Positions 51,113 through 58,262 of a stretch of DNA of 64,000 nucleotides are shown here, piece by piece. The notes under the pieces are model-generated. The model worked only from the letters and a program-made list of their open reading frames with translations. It was not told the origin of the DNA and did not search any database. Positions within the stretch are counted from its first letter, which is position 1; every line of letters begins with the position of its first letter. The stretch comes from an uncultured bacterium (lineage in GTDB: Bacteria > Planctomycetota > UBA1135 > GCA-002686595): assembly GCA_938075305.1 (NCBI GenBank), contig CALJGV010000004.1, positions 179,783 through 243,782 on the forward strand. The letters run 5' to 3'. Both the position numbers and the translations under genes were made by a program.

Positions 51113-52341
51113 CCGATTCCTCCCCCGACGAGCCGCCGCGAGCGGAGCTTCCCTCCTCGAGCCAGGCCGGCTTCGCCTTCCGCGTCGAGGCCGCTGCCCC
51201 CGGGGACCCCGGGGCCAGGAGGGCCCGCGTGGGCTGCTTCTCGACGCCCCACGGCGACGTGCAGACCCCCGCCTTCATGCCCGTGGGGACCCGGGGCACG
51301 ATCAAGGGGGTCCTCCCGAGGGACATCGGCGAGGTGGGCTCGACCATGATCCTCGCCAACACCCTCCACCTGCACCTGAGGCCGGGCGAGGACACGGTCG
51401 CCGCCCTGGGCGGGCTGCACCGCTTCATGTCCTGGGACGGGCCGATCCTCACGGACTCGGGCGGGTACCAGGTGTTCAGCATGGCGGACATCTCGACGCT
51501 GGATGACGACGGCGTCACCTTCAAGTCCATCGTGGACGGCGACCGCATCCGCCTGACCCCCGAGCGCGCCATCCAGATCCAGCAGCGCCTGGGCCCCGAC
51601 GTGTACATGGCCTTCGACCATTGCCCCGCGGACCCCAAGGACCGGCGCATGGTCACCGAGGCCACGGACAGGACCCACCGCTGGCTCGACCGATGCGTGG
51701 AGGTCTACCGCCAGGCAGGCGGCGTACAGGGGTCCGGGCAGGCCCTGTTCGGCATCGTCCAGGGCGGCGCTTTCGAGGACATCCGGAGGGCCAGCGTCGA
51801 CGCCGTCGCGGGGCACGGGCTCGTCGGCAACGCCATCGGCGGCGTGAGCGTCGGTGAGGATCGCGACGCCATGCGGGTGGCGGTGGAGGCCGCCGCGCCG
51901 GCGCTGCCCGCCGACCGTCCGCGCTACCTCATGGGCGTCGGGACCCCGCGAGACTTCTTCGACGCGATCGCGGCGGGCATCGATCTGTTCGACTGCGTGA
52001 CGCCCACGCGCCACGGCCGCACCCACCAGGTGTGGACGAGCCGCGGCCGGGTCAACCTGCGCAACGCTGGCTGGAAGAACGTGGACGCGCCCCTGGACCC
52101 GGTCTTCCGCGCACCCCACGTTTCGGACGTCCCGGTGGGCGTCCTGCGCCACCTCTGCCTCTCCAACGAGATGCTGGGCGCCACCTACCTGTCACTCCAC
52201 AACCTCAACCTCTTCCATGAGCTCATGGGCCTCATCCGGGAGGCCATCCCCCGGGGCGAGCTCGCCGCCCTCCGGGACCACTGGGTCCCGCGCCTCGAGC
52301 GCCGCCTGACCCCGGACGAGTTCCTCGCCGGGGAGGTCTGA
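51109..52341 (+). CDS. tgt: tRNA-guanine transglycosylase lacking zinc cysteines
   Basis: A 410-residue bacterial-type TGT, which exchanges the wobble guanine of GUN-anticodon tRNAs for preQ1 on the way to queuosine. The core is intact: FMPVGTRGTIKGVLP, the catalytic D116 in TDSGGYQVFS, LFGIVQGG, AIGGVSVGE and the nucleophile D295 in LFDCVTPTRHGR. The zinc site is not. Counting 38, 40 and 43 residues after D295, where other TGTs have CxCxxC, this protein has F333, A335 and V338 (DPVFRAPHV); the fourth ligand H364 remains (SLHNL). The reading frame and codon use are undisturbed, so this is not a sequencing slip. The start ATG 51109 overlaps spoIID by four bases. No queC/D/E/F is nearby. Confidence 0.93.
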   Translation: MTDSSPDEPPRAELPSSSQAGFAFRVEAAAPGDPGARRARVGCFSTPHGDVQTPAFMPVGTRGTIKGVLPRDIGEVGSTMILANTLHLHLRPGEDTVAALGGLHRFMSWDGPILTDSGGYQVFSMADISTLDDDGVTFKSIVDGDRIRLTPERAIQIQQRLGPDVYMAFDHCPADPKDRRMVTEATDRTHRWLDRCVEVYRQAGGVQGSGQALFGIVQGGAFEDIRRASVDAVAGHGLVGNAIGGVSVGEDRDAMRVAVEAAAPALPADRPRYLMGVGTPRDFFDAIAAGIDLFDCVTPTRHGRTHQVWTSRGRVNLRNAGWKNVDAPLDPVFRAPHVSDVPVGVLRHLCLSNEMLGATYLSLHNLNLFHELMGLIREAIPRGELAALRDHWVPRLERRLTPDEFLAGEV

Positions 52342-52367
52342 GCCGGATCGACCCCGGGCCCTTCGGG

Positions 52368-52538
52368 TCAGCGCCCCTTGAAGTCGGGGCAAGAGCGGGC
52401 GTTGGGCCGCTCCGGACGCCGGCAAGCGTCGCCGTAGTCCCACTTGCAGCGGTCGCAGAGGTAGCCGCCGCCACCCGCCCCGAAGCGGGTGAAGAGCGCC
52501 CTGATGGGCGCGAGGATCATGCGCAGGAGCGAGCCCAT
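52368..52538 (-). CDS. 56-residue zinc-ribbon-like small protein
   Basis: A short frame from ATG 52538 to TGA 52368. After a hydrophobic/basic start (MGSLLRMILAPIRALFTRFG) come four cysteines: C-x2-C, then seven residues, C, then nine residues, C (YLCDRCKWDYGDACRRPERPNARSCPDF). The spacing looks like a small metal-binding ribbon. The first 20 residues could form an amphipathic helix or membrane anchor. It is convergent with tgt, 26 bases from its stop, and is followed upstream by a strong terminator hairpin. No family is recognised. The codon composition is like its neighbours. Confidence 0.65.
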   Translation of the reverse strand: MGSLLRMILAPIRALFTRFGAGGGGYLCDRCKWDYGDACRRPERPNARSCPDFKGR

Positions 52539-52551
52539 GTCGTCAAAGGTC

Positions 52552-52583
52552 CCGGGCGCTGATCCCTGTGGATCAGCGCCCGG
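52552..52583 (-). terminator. 14-base perfect hairpin after the SH3-protein gene
   Basis: CCGGGCGCTGATCC and GGATCAGCGCCCGG pair perfectly around a CTGT loop, directly downstream of the stop at 52590 on the minus strand and just before the 56-residue gene on the same strand. The tail has few Ts. It is the strongest hairpin I found in the window. Confidence 0.6.
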
Positions 52584-52589
52584 CGAGGA

Positions 52590-53789
52590 TCACTTTCGTG
52601 CGGAGCTGGCGGCGAGCACCTCGATGCGGCCGATGTCGATCACCGGCGGCGCTGCGGCGGTGGTCGCGGTCTCGACCACGAAGGGCTTGATCTCGACCCC
52701 GAGGATGCCGAGGTCGTGGCCCTCGAAGAAGGCGAGGTTGTAGCGGCCCGAGTTGCAGACAACCTCGGCCACGGTCTCGCCGGCGAAGGAGAGGTACCAG
52801 GCCTCACGGCCGTCGACCGTCTCCTGCTTGAGCCACCCACGCTCGCGGAAGCGGCCCTGCCGCGCAGAGGCGCGGGCCTCCCGGGTCTCGAGGTAAGCGT
52901 TGACCTTGGACAGCTCGGCGTCGTGCTTGCGCGCCTGGCTGCTCACGTCCTCACGCAGGCTCGCGAGCTCCATACGCGCGACGGCGGTCCGGTGGCGCGT
53001 CTGCGCGTTCTGCAGGGTAATCGTCCCCTCGGGGGCGGAGGCGATCACCGCGTCGTACGCTACGACCACGCCTCGCCAATCCTCGGAGGTGGGCGAGCGG
53101 AGCTCGATCACCCGGTCGAAGGCGGCGTCCGCCTTGGTCAGCTGAGCCGCGGTCTCCTCGGTGATCCGAGGGGCCTTGATCTGGCGCGACTTCGCGGGCG
53201 CGGTGGCCTGCGTCTTGGCCTTCGTGGGCAGAGTCACGGCAGCGGCCTTCCAGGCGGCGTCCCCTTCGGCCTTGTCCACGGGAGCAAGCATGGACGCCTC
53301 GATCCACGCGCGGGTGTTCGCCGGCGCCTGGATGAGCACCCAGTCCTCTGAGAGGGAGGTGGCCTTGTTGGCGCGCTTGATCAGCTTGACCCGCTGGCCC
53401 GCGTTGAGCTTGGAGGACCGGAGGGGCATCGCGCCAGGCGTCAGGTCAGGGCTCGGGCGCATGTTGACCCGAGTCCCCGAGACCACCAGGACTCCATCCA
53501 CGTTGGTGGGCTGCAGGTACTTGCCGAAGACCCAGACCGGGAACCCGCCGCCGACCTCGACCTCGCGGAACGGCGGGATGCCCTGGCTCGTGGAGAATGC
53601 CCTGACGATGGTCCCGGCCTCCACATCGATGAAGGTGGAGCCGTTTCGGTCCGGGAAGTTCCGGACGGCCGTGGTCCCCTGGGTGCGATGGAACTCGCCG
53701 CCCTGGGCGGGTACAGCGGCGTCGGTCGGCTGGGTGAATGCGAAGGCCGTGGCGAGGATCGCCGCCGCGGCGAGGATGCGGTGCTTCAT
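52590..53789 (-). CDS. Exported SH3-like repeat protein
   Basis: A 399-residue protein with a signal peptide ([21 protein letters not shown]). Residues 40-100 look like an SH3-type beta domain ([57 protein letters not shown]), and residues 105-170 look like a second ([58 protein letters not shown]), the usual bacterial SH3 pair. A basic linker and a helical section ([23 protein letters not shown] ...) follow, with a beta-rich end. SH3 domains of this sort bind peptidoglycan peptides, so an envelope role is likely. It ends at the strong hairpin and is divergent from panD. Confidence 0.8.
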   Translation of the reverse strand: MKHRILAAAAILATAFAFTQPTDAAVPAQGGEFHRTQGTTAVRNFPDRNGSTFIDVEAGTIVRAFSTSQGIPPFREVEVGGGFPVWVFGKYLQPTNVDGVLVVSGTRVNMRPSPDLTPGAMPLRSSKLNAGQRVKLIKRANKATSLSEDWVLIQAPANTRAWIEASMLAPVDKAEGDAAWKAAAVTLPTKAKTQATAPAKSRQIKAPRITEETAAQLTKADAAFDRVIELRSPTSEDWRGVVVAYDAVIASAPEGTITLQNAQTRHRTAVARMELASLREDVSSQARKHDAELSKVNAYLETREARASARQGRFRERGWLKQETVDGREAWYLSFAGETVAEVVCNSGRYNLAFFEGHDLGILGVEIKPFVVETATTAAAPPVIDIGRIEVLAASSARK

Positions 53790-54088
53790 GTTGGATTCCC
53801 CTCTCTGATTCCCCTCGGTGCTCGGGTCCCGACACGTGCGGTGCGGAGGGAGAGGGACCCGGGCTCGAACCGAGGCGCGACCTGCGCCTCAGCCTGAACT
53901 GTAGGGATCGAGGGCGGCCCATTCCAGCGACAGCGGTCGGTCCTGACCCTCCGCGGGGGCCCCTGGGCCCACCTCGCCCGCCCTTCGACCGCCCCGGGGC
54001 GGGATTTGGGGGCCGAGGAGTCCCGCTGGGGGGCTGGAAGCCGGCCGGAGGGGCGACTAGTCTCTCGTCGCCCCAGCGCGCCCTTCCC
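53790..54088. other. 299-base divergent region upstream of panD and SH3-protein gene
   Basis: No gene is seen. It has a 7-base hairpin (GAGGCGC/GCGCCTC, 53872-53890) and a tRNA T-arm-like stem on the minus strand that I do not accept as a tRNA. A TAGTCT about 25 bases before panD is a possible -10. Confidence 0.35.
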
Positions 54089-54472
54089 ATGCGACAGTTC
54101 CTGAGAGCCAAGATTCACCGCGCCACCGTGACGGAGGCCAACCTCGAATACATGGGCTCCGTGACCATCGACTCGGAGCTCATGGACCGGGTGGACCTCG
54201 CGCCCTACGAGAAGGTCCTCATCGTCGACAACACCAACGGGGCCCGGCTCGAGACCTACGCGATCCCCGGCGAGCCGGGGTCCGGAGTGATCTGCATCAA
54301 CGGCGCGGCGGCCCATCTGGTCAAGGAGGGCGATCAGGTCATCCTGATGGCCTTCGGGTACGGAGAGGCCGCCGGCATCCCGCGCCAGATCCTGGTGGAC
54401 GAGCGCAACGCCTACGTCCGCGAGATCGAGACCACGGAGCGCGGGGTCATCGAGGCGACCCCCGCGCCCTGA
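54089..54472 (+). CDS. panD: Aspartate 1-decarboxylase
   Basis: A 127-residue pyruvoyl-dependent enzyme making beta-alanine for pantothenate and coenzyme A. The family start [28 protein letters not shown] is complete, with the self-processing G23-S24 bond where S24 becomes the pyruvoyl group, and [25 protein letters not shown] follows. The length is normal. There is no panC or panB next to it. The start has no Shine-Dalgarno sequence and the ATG is fixed by the family alignment. Confidence 0.97.
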   Translation: MRQFLRAKIHRATVTEANLEYMGSVTIDSELMDRVDLAPYEKVLIVDNTNGARLETYAIPGEPGSGVICINGAAAHLVKEGDQVILMAFGYGEAAGIPRQILVDERNAYVREIETTERGVIEATPAP

Positions 54473-54497
54473 GGGCCGCGCGCCGGCTCCCGACCCC

Positions 54498-55766
54498 TCA
54501 GCGGGGGGTGGCCGCCTCGGCGAGGGCCCGCGCGTGAGCCTCCCGCAGCGGCACGCCGAGATGGCGGGCGAGACGGACCGCGTCCTCGTGCTCGCAGAAC
54601 AGATCCCGAGGCCCGTCCGGACTGCGCCCCTGGTACTCGGGACGAAGCCGCTCCTTGATGCGGACCTCGATCCCCCCGACCGAGACGGTCCGGGTCCGCC
54701 GGCCGGCCTCGACCCTCTGGCTCGAGGACCAGCGTACGCCGAACGTGGATGAGCGCTCGAAGAGGATGGCCGTGATGGCCTCCCGCCCCTCCGGCCGGAC
54801 CAGCGCGGTGAGCAGGACCCCCGGCCGATCCTTCTTCATGAAGATGGGCGCCGTCCAGACGTCGAGGGCGCCGGCCTCTCGAAGGCCATGGACCAGGTCA
54901 CCGATCGCCTCCGCCGGGAGGTCGTCCAGGTTCACTCGCACCTCGTCCACCAGGCCGTTGCCCGCCGATCCGGCTGCGGCAGCGACGCCGAGCTGCACGC
55001 GCAGCAGGTTGGGGGGCCCTTGCTTGGGGTCTCGAGTTCCAGCGCCGTACCCGACAGACCCCACGCTCCACTCGCAACCTGGGAGCTCGAAGGCCGAGGG
55101 GGCGCCCCCGCGGCCGAGGGCGCCCATCTCCGCAAGGAGCGCGGCCCCGGTGGGCGTGCAGCGCTCACCGCCGCCCCCGCCCGTCCGCTGGGGTAGCCCT
55201 CTCAGGAGCTCGGCCGTCGCCGGCGCAGGGACGGGCATCTCCCCGTGGGCGCAGGTCACGGTCCCTTCCCCGAGGATCGGAGGAGTGATGAAGACTCGCT
55301 CGACGCCGAGGCGGTCCAGCGCGAGGGCCGCCCCCCCCACGTCCACCAGAGTGTCCACCGCCCCGACCTCGTGGAAGTGCACCTCCTCGGGCCCGCAGCC
55401 GTGGACGCGCCCCTCCGCCTCGGCGATCCGCGTGAGCACACGGACAGCGAACTCACTCGCGTGCCTGGAGAGGTCCGCCGCACCGAGGATGGCCGTCAGG
55501 TCCGCGAGCCCCCGGTGGGGCGACTGGCCGGTCTCCGGGGTCCGAACGTCGAGGTGGAGGCCGGAGAGCGACCCCCGCCAGACCGTCTCGGCGGAGAAGC
55601 CCGCCTCGCCGGGCACCACGGCCTCCGCGAAGGCCGCCAGGTCCGCGAGCTGGAAGCGCGGGTCGTTCAGGTCCAGGAGCCCGGCGAGGAACATGTCCCC
55701 CGCCATCCCCCCGAAGGGTTCCACCAGCAGCATGCCGCCGCCCTGGGTGCCGTCCGCGTTCGCCAT
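54498..55766 (-). CDS. larC: Nickel-pincer cofactor biosynthesis protein LarC
   Basis: A 422-residue LarC, which inserts nickel into the pincer cofactor used by lactate racemase and relatives. Landmarks are LLVEPFGGMAGDMFLAGLLDL near 13-33, CGPEEVHFHEVGAVDTLVDVGG, PILGEGTVTCAHGEMPVPAPATAELL, a Ser/Arg section, then the nickel-binding second domain (LLRVQLG, VDEVRVNLDDLPAEAIGDLVHGLREAGALDVWTAPIFMKKDRPGVLL). It is encoded in one frame, without the programmed frameshift known from Lactobacillus. I used ATG 55766; larA, larB and larE are absent here. Convergent with panD. Confidence 0.92.
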   Translation of the reverse strand: MANADGTQGGGMLLVEPFGGMAGDMFLAGLLDLNDPRFQLADLAAFAEAVVPGEAGFSAETVWRGSLSGLHLDVRTPETGQSPHRGLADLTAILGAADLSRHASEFAVRVLTRIAEAEGRVHGCGPEEVHFHEVGAVDTLVDVGGAALALDRLGVERVFITPPILGEGTVTCAHGEMPVPAPATAELLRGLPQRTGGGGGERCTPTGAALLAEMGALGRGGAPSAFELPGCEWSVGSVGYGAGTRDPKQGPPNLLRVQLGVAAAAGSAGNGLVDEVRVNLDDLPAEAIGDLVHGLREAGALDVWTAPIFMKKDRPGVLLTALVRPEGREAITAILFERSSTFGVRWSSSQRVEAGRRTRTVSVGGIEVRIKERLRPEYQGRSPDGPRDLFCEHEDAVRLARHLGVPLREAHARALAEAATPR

Positions 55767-55859
55767 GGGAGCGAGGGTAACCGGGGGCCCACCGTGGGCG
55801 CAGCGGGATCCGCCCCGACCGCGCGCCATTCTCTCCACCCGTCCGTTCCGCCAGACCCC

Positions 55860-56576
55860 TCAGGCCCGCGCGAGGGCGAGGACCTCCACCCGCCCAGCAC
55901 CCGCTTCGCGGAGCGTCCGCGCGCACGCGTCAGCGGTGGCGCCGCTCGCTATGACATCATCCACGAGCCACACCGCCCCTCCCCCGAGCCGCGCGACAGA
56001 CCGGAAGGCGCCTCGAACGTTTCCGCGCCGAGCGGGCGCCCCCGATGATCCCTGTGGCGGCGTGGCTCGGACCCGACGCAACACCGAGGCCCGCTGCCCC
56101 AACCCCGCGAGCTCCAGCTCGGCCGCCAGGAGCGCAGGCGGGTCATGGCCACGGGCGAGGCGTCGTGAGGGGTGGGACGGGACCGGCACCAGCAGGTCGA
56201 ACGGCCCTGGCCCCTCGGGGAGCCCGGAGGCCATCGCCCGCGCAAGGGGCGCACCGAGGTCCCGCCGGCCTCCGTGCTTGAAGGCCAGGATTGCCGCGCG
56301 CGCCGCCGGATCTCGGTACGCAAAGGGCGCCACCACCCGGGTGAAGGCGGGGAGCCGTCGGCGGCAACCCGCACACGTGGACCCAGGCGCCAGCCCAGGC
56401 GGGAGCTCTGCCGCGCAGCGCACGCACGTCGCGCCACCGCACCGGCCCGCCAACCGGTGCTCCGAACACCAGGGGTCCCACCCGCCGAGCCCCTCGGTCC
56501 CCGCGCCGCAGAGCCAGCAGCGCGGCGGCCAGATGAAACCCACCACCTCTAACAGCGCCGCCATCCCCGCTCCCAC
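55860..56576 (-). CDS. ComF-family phosphoribosyltransferase-like protein
   Basis: A 238-residue ComF/GntX protein. The N-terminal zinc ribbon has PPRCWLCGAG and CVRCAAELPPG ... CAGC, i.e. three cysteine pairs, and the C-terminal part is a PRTase type I fold with VWLVDDVIASGATADACARTLREAG as its PRPP-binding motif. In naturally transformable bacteria ComF helps take up single-stranded DNA; in others its role is unclear. The GTG at 56576 or the ATG at 56564 could be the start. It follows the membrane-protein gene after a 45-base gap. Confidence 0.88.
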   Translation of the reverse strand: MGAGMAALLEVVGFIWPPRCWLCGAGTEGLGGWDPWCSEHRLAGRCGGATCVRCAAELPPGLAPGSTCAGCRRRLPAFTRVVAPFAYRDPAARAAILAFKHGGRRDLGAPLARAMASGLPEGPGPFDLLVPVPSHPSRRLARGHDPPALLAAELELAGLGQRASVLRRVRATPPQGSSGAPARRGNVRGAFRSVARLGGGAVWLVDDVIASGATADACARTLREAGAGRVEVLALARA

Positions 56577-56621
56577 GGTGAGAGGACGGAGGGGGTCCGG
56601 CCCGGTGGCGACCCCGGAGGC

Positions 56622-57278
56622 TCAGATGGCCTCTTCCGCAGCCTCGAGGTCGAAGTCCTCGGGGAGGCCGCGGGCGATCCCGAGCTTGGTCACGCCCCGC
56701 CGCTCGGCAGGGTCTCGCTCCTCCGCCGGCGCCCGCTGGGGCAGGCCCGTCTCCCGGATCAAACGGCCGACGTAATCCTCGACCGTGTCGTTCTCGCTGG
56801 ACTCCACGCCGAAGAGGTCGCCGACCTCGCGGGCCATGTTCGGCTCGGCGCGGAAGTCCCTCGGGTTGTGGGTGAAGTACTCCCGCACGTACCGCCTGAA
56901 GGCCCAGACGGACCACCACCAACCGCTGAAGAGCAGGGCGATGGCTGCCGCCACGATGACCCCCACCCAGACCATGTTCAGGGGCGGGCCCTCGGGCCCG
57001 GCGGTCCGGAACTGACCGACGAGCTGCAGGCCGAAGCCCGCCAGCAGAAACGCGAAGCCGAGGGTCGTTTGAACCCGGTTGTACACGTACTCCCGGACCG
57101 ACTGGAGCCGTCCATAGCTGCGCCCGAAGTACCGGGCGACCAGGGACCGCGGGTGCTCGAACAGGGTCGAGTTGGCGATCAGGAAGGCGCCCACGATGCA
57201 GAGGACCAGACCCAGCGAGGTCCAGTCCGCGGCCCCGAAGAGATCATCGTCGGGGCGGATCGAGGCCAGGGGGAACAT
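56622..57278 (-). CDS. Membrane protein of unknown function
   Basis: A 218-residue protein from the ATG at 57278; the frame open further upstream is a proline/serine-rich stretch with no support. Three hydrophobic segments appear near 20-40, 68-88 and 100-125 (LGLVLCIVGAFLIANST, TLGFAFLLAGFGLQLVG, MVWVGVIVAAAIALLFSGWWWSVWAF). The C-terminal 80 residues are soluble and acidic. I do not recognise the family. It is divergent from a ferredoxin-NADP reductase gene and shares a 163-base region with it. Confidence 0.7.
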   Translation of the reverse strand: MFPLASIRPDDDLFGAADWTSLGLVLCIVGAFLIANSTLFEHPRSLVARYFGRSYGRLQSVREYVYNRVQTTLGFAFLLAGFGLQLVGQFRTAGPEGPPLNMVWVGVIVAAAIALLFSGWWWSVWAFRRYVREYFTHNPRDFRAEPNMAREVGDLFGVESSENDTVEDYVGRLIRETGLPQRAPAEERDPAERRGVTKLGIARGLPEDFDLEAAEEAI

Positions 57279-57328
57279 GGCAGAAAGGTAGATCCCTGGG
57301 GGGAGCGGGGCAAGCCGAGCCGCCAAAA

Positions 57329-57441
57329 GGGTCAAAGGAGTGACCCGGAGGGCGGGCTCCCGCCGCTTGCTGCGGGAGCCCCTTGAAGTCAGCGGTCGTC
57401 CCGAACAAGCTTCAAGCAGCAACCTGCCACCCCTTGAGCCC
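57329..57441 (+). promoter_or_regulatory. Structured leader with competing inverted repeats before the reductase gene
   Basis: Four inverted repeats lie within 113 bases before ATG 57442. GGGTCA/TGACCC (57329-57346, loop AAGGAG) comes first. A perfect 10-base hairpin GGGCTCCCGC/GCGGGAGCCC follows (57354-57381, 8-base loop). CTTGAAG/CTTCAAG (57382-57388 with 57410-57416) adjoins it. TTGCTGC (57367-57373) is also the exact complement of GCAGCAA (57416-57422), which would break the 10-base hairpin. AGCCC just before the ATG (57437-57441) can pair with GGGCT at 57354-57358. Such alternatives suggest a switching RNA leader, or chance in GC-rich DNA. No ligand class is recognised. Confidence 0.45.
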
Positions 57442-58218
57442 ATGAAGATCCACGAACCGAACGCTGAGCTGGTCGCGCGGCGCGACTGGACCGACGGCCT
57501 GGCGACGTTCTCGGTTCGCCCGCTGGGCTGGGAGTTCCCGACCTTCGTCCCTGGGCAGTTCACCAACCTTGCCCTCCCCGAGGGAGAGGACTGGGACCGC
57601 GAGAACGGCACCAACATCCGACGCGCCTATTCCATCGCCTCCTCGCCCGGAGCGGACACCGTCGACTTCTTCATTCGCCGGGTGGACGAGGGCGCGCTCA
57701 CGCCGAAGCTCTTCGAGTTGCCCGTGGGCGGCAAGCTCTTCCTCGAGGAGCGCTGCGCTGGACACTTCACCCTGACCGGAGCCGCGGACAGCGAGGACCT
57801 CGTCCTCGTCGGCACCGGCACCGGGGTGGCGCCCTACCGCCCCATGCTCCTGGACGAGAGCGCCCGCGCGCGCTTCGGACGTACCATCATCCTCTACAGC
57901 GATCGGCACGTCCGCGACCTCGGCTACGTGGAGGAGTTCCGAGCGCTGGAGGACGAGGACTTCCTCTTCCTTCCAACCATCACCGGGGATGAACCAACGG
58001 AGGCGTGGGGCGGTCTTCGGGGCCGCGTGAACCGCTTCCTCGAGCCGGCCGCCTACGAGGAGCTGACCGGCAAGCCGCTCACCCCCGAGCGCTGCCAGGT
58101 CTTCCTGTGCGGAAACCCGCAGATGATCGTCGACGTCCAGGAGGCGCTCACGCCCCTGGGCTTCCAGCGACACCGCAAGCGCGACCCCGGCCAGCTTCAT
58201 ATGGAGAAGTACTGGTAG
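57442..58218 (+). CDS. Ferredoxin-NADP+ reductase-like flavoprotein
   Basis: A 258-residue FAD enzyme of the bacterial FPR class. FAD-binding RRAYSIASSPG (near 58-68), NADP-binding GTGTGVAPYRPML near 130, LCGNPQMIVDVQEAL near 228 and the aromatic C-terminus MEKYW are in the right order and distances. It passes electrons between NADPH and ferredoxin or flavodoxin, often in oxidative stress defence or iron-sulfur assembly. The start ATG 57442 is set by the family. It is preceded by an unusual structured leader and ends convergently with the GT39-like gene. Confidence 0.92.
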   Translation: MKIHEPNAELVARRDWTDGLATFSVRPLGWEFPTFVPGQFTNLALPEGEDWDRENGTNIRRAYSIASSPGADTVDFFIRRVDEGALTPKLFELPVGGKLFLEERCAGHFTLTGAADSEDLVLVGTGTGVAPYRPMLLDESARARFGRTIILYSDRHVRDLGYVEEFRALEDEDFLFLPTITGDEPTEAWGGLRGRVNRFLEPAAYEELTGKPLTPERCQVFLCGNPQMIVDVQEALTPLGFQRHRKRDPGQLHMEKYW

Positions 58219-58244
58219 CGGGCGAGCCCCTCGTGGGCGCCCGC
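58218..58244. terminator. Hairpin between convergent genes
   Basis: GCGGGCG and CGCCCGC, perfect over 7 bases with a 13-base loop, begin at the last base of the reductase stop codon and end before the GT39-like stop. It could serve both genes. Confidence 0.4.
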
Positions 58245-58262
58245 ATCAAGCGCGGGCCAGCG

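Noticed and set aside
53845..53880. tRNA T-arm-like sequence on the minus strand (CTCGG, loop TTCGAGC, CCGGG)
   Set aside because: The 5' acceptor strand complementary to the 3' acceptor (AGAGGGA) and a workable anticodon arm are not found within a normal distance.
54655..56775. 706-codon plus-strand frame over larC and comF
   Set aside because: Serine/arginine/proline-rich shadow without motifs; larC and comF are well supported.
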